Notes under the pieces: model-generated
Databases searched by the model: none
What the model saw: only the letters and a program-made list of their open reading frames with translations
What the model was told of the DNA's origin: nothing
Assembly: GCA_009760855.2 (NCBI GenBank)
Contig: WPIO01000015.1
Span: 4,605,001 to 4,669,000 of the forward strand
Length of the DNA: 64,000 bases
Direction of reading: 5' to 3'
DNA from: Cristatella mucedo
Lineage: Eukaryota > Bryozoa > Phylactolaemata > Cristatellidae
In this document: in pieces, positions 55,440 to 64,000 of the stretch
Position numbering within the stretch: position 1 is the stretch's first letter
How the letters are laid out: each line of letters opens with the position of its first letter
Made by a program: the position numbers and the translations under genes

Positions 55440-56180
55440 TGTAAACCTGAAGCGGAGCAGTTTCTGTGGAAGGGTTAGCTCTATATCCCGATTGGAAATC
55501 AACGTTCCGTATTTTCTTAAATTGAATGATGATAGAACCAATTAGCTGGTTATGGAAAACCAAGTGCGATTCAGAAATTGGAAATACTAACGCTCATAAT
55601 CGGCTCTGAAAGCATACGTTCTGTTGAATCTGCACGAAATCTAGGTGTCATGTTCCAAAGTGACCTTTCATTAGACGACCAAATCAGCTCCACAGTTAAG
55701 TCTTCCTACTTTTAGCTACATTACATACATTTTTAGCTACAGCATTGCTAAAAGTTGGGGTTAATTTGGACAGGGATACCACGTCTAAACTGGTTCATTC
55801 ATTTGTGACATCCTGTCTTGACTTCTGCAACTCACTGCTTGCTCGTCTACGGGCCTGTGCACTCAGGCGCTTACACGTGGTGCACAACTCTGCAGCTAGG
55901 CTTAACTGCCGTGAGCACAGCTGTTGTCACAGCACACCACTTCTGGCCGACCTGCATTGGCTCCCAATCAAGCAACACTGATTGCTGCAGTGCTTTGCTA
56001 TCGTTCGGCATATTTGTGTGTATGAATCTGACCATCTACGACTCGCTAGCTGTCTTCGACGCAGAGGCTTCGTCACTTTCTTCAAAGGACTAGCACCAGT
56101 TGCATCTCTGTTTATGTCAACTAATTGTAAAAAGATTAAGTTCTCTGAAGGCGCTATGCAAATGTATTCTTCCGATTATT
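55440..56180 (+). mobile_element. LINE family A copy, 5' truncated
   Basis: SARNLGVMFQSDLSLDDQIS-like near 55627-55690, LDFCNSLLARLRACALRRLH at about 55815-55875, and a shortened 3' UTR ending in GTTCTCTGAAGGCGC. Confidence 0.8.
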
Positions 56181-56199
56181 ATGATATCTAACTACGTAG

Positions 56200-56890
56200 T
56201 TAATTAAGCAGGTGGATGTCTTTTTTAACCTGTTTTTTGTATTCCTATTGAGCTAGTGTCAGCGGGTGTCCTGAATCGCGGTGTGGCGGCTCGAGACCGT
56301 AGGTTCGAGGATGCGACCCAAGTAAGAGTTGCACCCTCACGCGTCTATTTCCGAAGTAGCTGGAGCTAGAGTGGCGTGCAAGTTAGGCGCTCGCTGGCGT
56401 CGGGTGGGCAGCTCCGGTAAAAGAGGAAGAGGCCGTCACATCGGTCGGCAAACAGACCATGCATCGAGGAGCCGTAGAGGATCTGGGTCACATGACCCAC
56501 CCAGCGATTTTCCGGTCCGAGCTGGTAATGTTGTATAGCAGTGGCTCCGGCGGGGGCAGGTCTTGTGGGGGGTCTCTCGGAGACCCAAGCGGGTGAACGC
56601 GAGTGGTAGACGTGACTCCCTTATTCCTCTCAACGCGTACATATATGAGAGCTCGATCAATCGCAGCAGACGACACGAAATGTAACATGCATTAGTGGCC
56701 TGCCGCTTCGTCAATGGCTTAACTATTGGCCACAGGTGAGGCATATACACTAGTGTCACGATGCTTTGCTAATTACAACAGCAGAAGCCGCAGGCGCCCG
56801 CGACAGTAGCTAGCCAAAGGCAGCCGAAAGTGGATTCGTGGCGCGACGGTTCGTTCCCTTAAGTGGACGTTCTAGGGAAACTTAGAAGTG
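56200..56890. other. No feature seen
   Basis: Unassigned sequence between two LINE copies. Confidence 0.35.
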
Positions 56891-56894
56891 CTCT

Positions 56895-58930
56895 CGACGA
56901 TATTCGCCCCTAAATTTCGACCGTAGAGATTCCTTTCTATTAACCAAAATACTTCAAAAAAGCGCAGCGGAGAGCGTTGGATTGAATGCCGCTTTGAGCA
57001 GTCTGGGTCTTACGCTGATCTAGCCAGTTTTAAATATCACATCCTGGTCTACACAAATAACCTTCGATAAAAGCTTGGGCGTCTTTTTTTTCACTCGAAA
57101 TCTGATGTCTTATCAGTCAGACTCAAAACAAATTTATACGATAATGAATAATTTGCCTAAACTCTGAGCGGTCTCACAATACGGATATTAACTGCTTGGC
57201 CCACACGTTTTCCGCCTTCTTCAATGAAAACAATCGCGTCGAAGAAAAAATCGCGCCTCCATATAGCTCATACCAAAGCAAGTGTCGTGCTGCAACCTGT
57301 AACTTCCCTAAACAAGTTTTTTGAGGTTTCTGCATATACGAAGTAGTTACCTTAATTGAGTCTAGTAAGAACAGCTCGTCACCTGATGATTCTGTGGCAT
57401 GCCTTCTCTGATCTGAGCTGATGGATAAACTGAGACCGGGCATAACTTTGGCTTGTGATGCTTCTCTGGATAAAGAGGCTGCTCCAAAGTCTTTCAAATC
57501 GGCCATCGTTCGAACAATACTTAAAAAGCCCGGATTTGATCTAGAGATCATAGAAAGCTATCGCTTAGTACCACTGCTTTATTTGCGGTCTAAGATCTCA
57601 AAAAGATTGCCGCCATGCTGCTAGTGGAACGCATCAAAAAGAGTGAAATGCGAGGAGAAACATTTAAGCCTGGATTCAAGCTATACCACATCACGGAATC
57701 TGCTGTCCTCCGTTTATCAACGACATCGAAAGCATCAACGATGGTGGTAATGTCCGTGCCGTGGCGCTGCTAGATCTATTGGCTGCCTTCGGCGCTATTG
57801 ATCCCGATATCGAACTTAAAGGATTGAGAAAAAGGATATGTCAAGCAGACAAGGCGCTGGTTTGGTTCAAATCGCACTAGTTCGGTCGTGTTCGTGTCTT
57901 TCGGTGGTCCCGAGCCTCTCTTCCAACAGACTTATCAAGGGTGAAGTTCCACTAGGGTCCGTTCCTGGGACTTTACTGTTCTCCATTTATACCGAACCTT
58001 TCGGAAAAGTGATTTGGGCTCATTAGATCGGCTATTACTTCTATGCTGACAATATATACTCATATTTGTCATTTAAGCTGTCGAATCCGCTGCAGCTGGT
58101 GATAAGCTGAATGCAAGTCTTGCAGATCTTCGACCTTCGGATGTCGGCAAATTTCGTTAAACTAAATATGATATAACCGAACGTCGGCTCACTGACGAGC
58201 CTAAGCGTGCAGCTGGAAACTTTGCTTTACGAAACTTTGCTCCACTAATTGTGATTCTATAGTGCGACCGTACTCATGTGCTCGGAATTTGGGCATTGTC
58301 TTTTATAATTCTGAAAGCTGGAAAGCTTCATTCAGAAAACCGATACCACGGCTAGCCATCACGTTCGATCAATACCAAACTAAACCAAAGATTAGGGACT
58401 GTCTATCAGGGTGACTTGCTAGAAATCTAGCTAGTTCCCTTGTTCTGTTTACGATGGACTATTGTAATTCAGTTTTAGCTCGCAATGGCTAAGCTTTATC
58501 ATACCTAGCTGAACTGCTCACCGGTTTCAGCCTTCTCGAGTCCTCAGGTACTATTCGGACAATAAATTAGCTGTTCCATTTTCCTCCGCTTAAAGACCGT
58601 TGGTGACAGAAGCTTTTGCTCTGCAGGTCCTGGACTGTGGAACTCACTTTCACAATTCTTACGCAACGACATCTTATCTCCTGCTGCCGACTATGGCACA
58701 TCCTTTCCAGCCGTCCTGAGCTTCTACTTCCATGCTACTCATTACCTCGATTGCCCCCTGAACTCAGCTATACTTCTCACTGTCTTTTTGTTTCGCTAGC
58801 TGAATTCTATTGGCTACCGTATGCGCACCGAAAGCAACTTGGGCTTTAAGTGAGCCATAAAAAACTCTCCTGCTTAACATGCACTTAGTCCTTGTGGCTT
58901 TGCGGAGTTGCAGAAGGAGACGCATTAATG
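56895..58930 (+). mobile_element. LINE family B, long copy
   Basis: Linker at 56940-57080. RT blocks at 57421-58050, including AAPKSFKSAIVRTILKKPGF and a PLGSVPGTLLFSIYTEPFGK block. The YADN-like segment is at about 58038. C-terminal blocks to 58500; family B tail with GTGGCTTTGCGGAGTTGCAG at 58893. Many stops. Confidence 0.8.
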
Positions 58931-58977
58931 GACCGCTAGCTTGGGCAATTCGCCTGAGTGTGTGAGTGCGTCTCTCT

Positions 58978-58979
58978 CA

Positions 58980-59019
<40 letters not shown>

Positions 59020-59030
59020 TTCTCTCTCAC
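58978..59030 (+). repeat. (CT)n microsatellite
   Basis: CT-rich run following the LINE B end. Confidence 0.9.
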
Positions 59031-59159
59031 CGCAGGCTGGCGAATCTGGTTGGGAGCGTGGACAGCGGACAACTGGTATCACTCCTGCAGCGGTACCCAT
59101 AGTTACAACCTGACTGTTGACTATACTTTCCCACCAGTTTTGAAACAATACTGTTGTGA

Positions 59160-59995
59160 CCTCCGCAGAGTTCGAAAAAGATGTCGGTAATCAGAATGGT
59201 TCAATATATCAATGCTATTTCATATTTTATGTATCAAGACTAATGCAGGCTTAGAAAGCACTTGATTTTGTACGAAAGGTTTGCAAATCAAGGCTATGAA
59301 ACGGCAAGGGTATCGGGCCTGGCGTAGCAGCGAAATTCGGTAAGTGCTTCCATCGTTTCAACGGAAATATTCCGAACTTCAAGCTCTTTAAATAGTTTTA
59401 ATTTTCATACGCTGTACTAAATTAATCCATTGAGTGTCGGGCCCGCATTATTTTTTATATATTCAAATTCAGCATAAGGTGTACACCGAGTGTGTATTCA
59501 GTTGAAAAAATACACTGTCGCTCTAAATGAACTCGCCTTAAAAATCCAGCTGAATCCAAAATTTTTTTGCCTGCCCTTTTAACGTGTACCAGTGCCCAGA
59601 GTTGGGCAGGCACAATGAATTCGAATAGTAATAACTGGAGAAGAATGAAGGCGTTACCGCGAAGGCTTCGCCGCTGAAGCCACCCGTGATCTGTCTTCTA
59701 GCTTTTAGAGTTGAGAAATTGCACAGCACAGTCATTATATTAGTTTACAGAGAACGGTCAAGCTTTTACTCTTTAATTGAAAAGGAGTGCGGCGACTGCC
59801 GAGGATTTCATGGGCAACTCACTATGTCCTATCCGTTTCAGAGAGTACCGTCATCCTAAAGGAGCGGGCGAGTAAACTTACCCCTTGTGACGCACGTCGC
59901 AAAGCTCTAAGAGAGCTTTGACCTCTCCCTCCCATCACCACCGCACGCCCGCCCCAACGACGAGCGACGGCGCGGTACAAGTACGCGCCGGCGGC
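59160..59995. other. Intergenic, promoter side of the 60096 gene
   Basis: No gene or repeat family recognised. Becomes GC- and CpG-rich after about 59930. Confidence 0.4.
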
Positions 59996-59998
59996 CAA

Positions 59999-60041
59999 AC
60001 CGGAAGAGCTCTTTGCTGTGGCGTGCTGGTTCTACCGGAAG
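59999..60041 (+). promoter_or_regulatory. Two ETS-type sites (ACCGGAAG)
   Basis: ACCGGAAG at 59999-60006 and again at 60034-60041, 35 bp apart, 55-97 bp before the start codon at 60096 in a CpG-rich segment. ETS/GABP sites of this form are typical of TATA-less housekeeping promoters. Confidence 0.5.
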
Positions 60042-60095
60042 TTGAAGACTCAGGCGGTAGCTCTTGTCGCTTTGAGCGTCTCGGCGAGTCTTGCT

Positions 60096-61622
60096 ATGGC
60101 TTCGGCCGTCGATAAAGATCGCCGAAAGAGCTCGAAGCACGCCGAAGCTCTGCAAAATTCGGATGAACGAGATACGAAGAGAATAAAGCACGAGGACGGC
60201 GACCGGGATCGCAGGCACCACGTTCAGGTACAGGTACGCTCTTTTCAAGTCCTTTTACGCGTTCAGCCTTGGGCAATCCGTGGCAATCGACGGCAATTGC
60301 CCGAGACAATACAGCAGTTAATGATTGCCTGCTACAATTGCAAGCGAAGCTGGTGGGAGAAGATCGCACTTTTCTTGCGTAGCTGCTGTATTGAAAGTGC
60401 AACTGCGTCCTATCGACCAATCTTGAACGTACATGCGAGGGCAATCGACGGCAGCGGCCTGGGAAAATACGGAAATCTATCCGTTGTAAGTGTACGCACT
60501 CAACTCAAGTCGTGAGACCAGGGTTATGGGTCAAGCGATCATACCAGATGAGGGAGACCTTGTGGTTAGCTGCAAAAAAACATGTCACAGGTCCTCCACG
60601 GCCAGGTGTGGTGAGCGTTAGAGTACCGGTGAGCGCTAAAACATCAGTGGTAAGGCCAGAAGCTACATTAATTAGTAAAGCTTCAGGCTCGCACAACTCC
60701 AGTGATGTTAAGGTGGAAATGATAAACATTTATTTATCGTCCTCTACCTGAGGGCTGTGTGTGGCGTTTCCAGGGGTGCGAACTTTCAGTTTGCAGGTCA
60801 TAAGTTTCCAGGGGTGTGAACTTTCGGTTTGCAGGTCTCTGCCAAGCCATTAGGGGCCTAGTCAGTCGGACAAAAAGCATTTTACATTAAGCATATTACA
60901 TTAGGTATAACATGGTACTTTAAAAAAAAGTGCGATGTAACACCCAATGCTTACTTTAGCTTTGCACAGCCTAGGTGCAGTCGATTTTCGGTGGATTGCT
61001 GTATTGACATGGGCCTTTGCCGTTAATTGCAATGCAGTGACCGAGAGCTGGCATAACCAATGGAATTTCCTGGGTGCACCACAAATAGAATATATTCCAG
61101 AAATCTAAATGGGAGTGTCACCCAGCAGCGTCCAGTCTATTTTAAATAGACTGTTATAACCATGTGTCTTGTGCTTTTGCCACTCAGTATGCTTAAACCT
61201 TATGCTTAAACCTTGGTGGTTTATTTGCCAGATTTTCGCCCATCTCTATCTCCTGGAGCTTGTGCAGCCTCTCAGTAAGCTGGTGGCTCCCTTGGTATGG
61301 ACACTCGCTACTTGTATGTCGTAACACCTGGCTATCTCCAAACGTATTCCTCACGAGTTTGATCTTTCACTTGCTTTCGGGTATAGTTGTGTTGTCTTCA
61401 AGTAAGTGACCATGACTGAATAGAGAGGTGAACTCTGTTAAGCGTATCTAGCAGATGCACTTGCTAAGCTAGCGCTGTGCTGCAGTCGCGATAACTTTCA
61501 GTCGCCTCCTCTTCTTCTTACGAGTGCAGCTCACTCCCGTTATCCTGTTGGAATGGAGCAGCGGCAGCCTTGCATCCAAAGGATGCTTGCCTTTCGCGCT
61601 GAACCCCCGGGCTCAACTCTCG

Positions 61623-61660
<38 letters not shown>

Positions 61661-62764
61661 GTTGCCTTTCTTTCGTCGTAGAAAAGTCCTGCTGAAGCTG
61701 AGCCCTGTTTACGTGTGTGCACAAGTCAGTGACCGAGAAATGTTTATCAGCATTGCAATTCGTGGCAGGCAGATCCTCGCTTTAGATCCTTGCTCTGACG
61801 GGCCGCTCAGCGAGCCAAGCGTGAAGAAGAAGAAGATGCAGCGCTCAGGACCAGTTGCAGTTGCAGCAGCAGTGTCCTCTCCCCCCCCCCCCACCCTCCG
61901 AGTCCCTGTCTGGTCCCTGCCCGACACTGCTTGCCTCTTTTCTCTTGCACGAGTTTTTTTTTTAGCTCTGCCAGCACGCCTAGACTTAGCTCTGGTATGG
62001 TGCTATAGACATTTATCATCATTATTATTATTGTTGTTATCATTACTGCCGCAATCCCCGCAGCTGCTCGTCGGGTCGGCATGACTGCGTCTCTCATGGG
62101 CTTTGACTCGGCTCGAATCTGAGCTGCCCACGGGCTCCCCATTAGGAGTTGCTCTCGGCTACTTTTGCAAGGGTCTTTGAGTCAGGTTCGGGTTCGCATG
62201 CTGCCCGCACCTCTCACTTTTTTTGGCAAGGCACATCGCGTAGACTCTCATAGCTGGTCGGTCAGCGCTGGCCATGATCGATTGGACCTGGCTGACCTCC
62301 AAAGAGAACTGGGGTTGCGATAGCCCCGCGCAAGTCGCGGTGCCTCCGTCTGCCAAATGAAATCTTAGCGCTCGGCATGTCCTCTCCCTCTGCAGATGTA
62401 AAGGTGAGCGTGCCTGACCGTACCGTTGTTTGCAACCGAATGTGTAGCGAGCCTGGCCTTGACCTTGTATATTAGTCACTCCTCCCTTTGCCGGCGCCAT
62501 TTCCGTGCTCCTTTTAGCCTGCGGCGGAAGGGGATCGTGCGCCATTGAACCAGAGTCTTTCGTTTCTGTTCGGTTTTGAAACTCTCGCGGCTCTTTGTTG
62601 TGCTGCTGCTGCAGGACGAGCGGAGCCTGTTTTACGCTGAAGAGGAAGAGTCTACCAAAAGAGAACCGAGGCGGGACCTCGAGCTCTGCCAGCGAGCCTG
62701 CGATGAGATACGCAAAGATATGAAGGAAATCAAAGCTTTGAAAGCCTCCGGAGCCAAGACGGCC
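60096..62764 (+). CDS. 5' part of an unidentified gene for a charged, probably nuclear protein (two exons seen)
   Basis: Exon 1 60096-60227 or 60233 (two possible donors, GTACAG or GTACGC, both phase 0). Exon 2 62615-62764 (acceptor CTGCTGCAG, donor GTGAGT), 50 codons. Exon 1 encodes a Lys/Arg/Asp/His-rich start (MASAVDKDRRKSSKHAEALQ, then an ERDTKRIKHEDGDRDRRHH stretch including a KRIK nuclear-signal-like patch). Exon 2 encodes an acidic patch (FYAEEEEST) then a likely amphipathic helix (LELCQRACDEIRKDMKEIKA). I do not recognise the family. The gene must continue beyond the window, because the frame ends at a donor. ETS sites and a CpG-rich leader support a real promoter. Confidence 0.5.
60768..60838 (+). 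repeat. 38-bp tandem duplication
   Basis: TTTCCAGGGGTGCGAACTTT.. ..GTTTGCAGGTC occurs twice in direct succession with two or three differences. Confidence 0.8.
61620..61660 (+). repeat. (GA)n microsatellite
   Basis: Short GA run inside the intron of the 60096 gene. A C-run (61881-61890) follows further on. Confidence 0.9.
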
Positions 62765-63174
62765 GTGAGTGCATGCACAGTGCTGCCGCGACCGCTAGTG
62801 CGCAGGCGCCGGCGGCTGCGCCTGTTGAGTGTTGTACGTGCCGAGTTTATTAGCGTGCAATGTTGGAGCGACAGACGGGCCTCCTGTGGGCGGAAAGATT
62901 TGTGCATCTGCTTCACCCTTCCCCTTCTCCTTCCACTAGCGATTCGCTGGCTGTTAAATTGGGGTTTGTGAAAAGCCTCTAGCACAGCAGCGGCAGACCT
63001 CGGTGCCGTGCACGTAAGTGCTCAGTTGCCTCGTCACAGCAGACATGGCTAGTTGCCGAGTTGCGTCTACTAGCAACAGTCATTGGCGGGCGAGAACTTG
63101 TCGAGAGATGTCGTAATTTTATGCAATCAGAGCACAGCATGGTGCAAACTTGTGCACTGCTGCAACTAAGGTGG

Positions 63175-63835
63175 TGAATAATAATAATAATAATAGTTAC
63201 TATCTTGGATAACACTCTTAGCAAACCAAACATCTTTCTGTAGGCACTTTGCATATGCTTCAAAGGAGCACATCATCTGTTGAGTGAAAGTAACTCATTT
63301 GCGCAATTTCAGCCTGCGCTTGCACACAGTGGACGAGGTGCATTCACACGGAGGCAAAGCCAAGCGACCCGAGTCGGAAGAGTTAGGAGCGGCCTCAAGG
63401 GAAGCCTCAAGGAAAGGTGTAGGTATATTAGATAGGTAGGCCAGAGCAAGAGACCGAATCGACCTGAGAGTGAGCGACAGCACCTAGACGTCAAAGCTTT
63501 GCTGCTCGATGGGGGTGACGAATCACCCAGACGTCGATGGGGTCCGAGCGCAGCTCGGTGAGAAGTGACATAATGTGGAAGTCGCATTGTCACGGCAGAC
63601 GAGACTAGCTGCATGCTTTTTGTAGCACCTAGGAGCATCCTGTCGCACAGGCCAGAAGACCCTCTAGCGGGAGTTAACTCAGGAGCAGGAGTCGGGATGC
63701 TGCAGATGCATGGAGCAACACCTTGCTGCGTTATCCTTGTGTTAGCTAGGTCGAGTTTTTGCCAGCTGAAATAAGACCGACTTGACAGTGTTGCCAATGT
63801 GGGATCTCCTGGAGGCAGGCAATTTTAGACCCGGC
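63175..63835 (-). mobile_element. LINE family A copy, reverse, diverged
   Basis: The AAT-repeat end at 63178-63200 begins the reverse 3' tail. Minus frame 63483 reads LSLTLRSIRSLALAYLSNI, equivalent to the family A 'LTFRSFHSLAPAYLSD' block. Confidence 0.65.
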
Positions 63836-63869
63836 CAGTCACACTGTACGCCTAGGTCACAACGGAAAA

Positions 63870-64000
63870 AATTAATAAAAATATAATTCATTTGTATAGC
63901 GCCCCAAGAGAACTTAATCTCTATTCAGGCTCTACACGTGTGCCTCGGGGCGAGCACCCTAACCGCTGCACCAAACAGAGATGCTGGCGCCACTAATTTT
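63870..64000 (-). mobile_element. SINE-1 copy, reverse, cut by the window edge
   Basis: Minus strand: TGGTGCAGCGGTTAGGGTGC (A-box region), tail with AGAGCCTGAATAGAGATTAA, GTTCTCTTGGGGCGC and ACAAATGAATTAT. Part of the B-box arm is deleted. Confidence 0.65.

Overview
The window is animal nuclear DNA. It holds three intron-containing genes whose GT-AG exons could be assembled by hand: a lysosomal cysteine protease (cathepsin C / dipeptidyl peptidase 1), the lysosomal small GTPase Arl8, and a Rab19/43-type GTPase. The first two exons of a fourth, unidentified gene lie near the right edge. There are no bacterial features. The gene set, short GC-rich exons, long repeat-filled introns, and abundant L2/CR1-like LINEs with tRNA-derived SINEs fit a metazoan, probably an invertebrate. 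The sequence alone does not let me name the lineage.

Layout. 1-4000: a mosaic of L2-like LINE fragments and two terminal-inverted-repeat DNA elements. 4807-21591 (minus): cathepsin C in eight exons; its long introns hold three LINE families, an LTR retrotransposon, SINEs and many CT/GA/TA microsatellites. 21682-29624 (plus): Arl8 in six exons. The start codons of these two genes are only 90 bp apart, head to head. 30440-41030: LINEs, SINEs and a pogo-like inverted-repeat element. 41033-46989 (minus): the Rab gene in four exons. 47000-59900: mostly repeats and unassigned sequence. 60096 onward (plus): the start of a gene encoding a charged, probably nuclear protein, continuing past the window.

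Biology. Cathepsin C is a lysosomal protease and Arl8 is the GTPase that positions and tethers lysosomes. The shared 90-bp intergenic region contains an M-box/CLEAR-like E-box and a second E-box. The cathepsin C start codon sits in a perfect TISU/YY1 motif. This looks like a compact bidirectional promoter co-controlling two lysosomal genes and is the most interesting feature here. A second theme is parasitism among retroelements: two tRNA-headed SINE families each carry the 3' tail of a different LINE family in the same window, and several elements are nested, including an LTR element inserted inside the catalytic YADD codons of a LINE.

LINE family names A, B and C and SINE names 1, 2 and 3 are local labels used only in this annotation.
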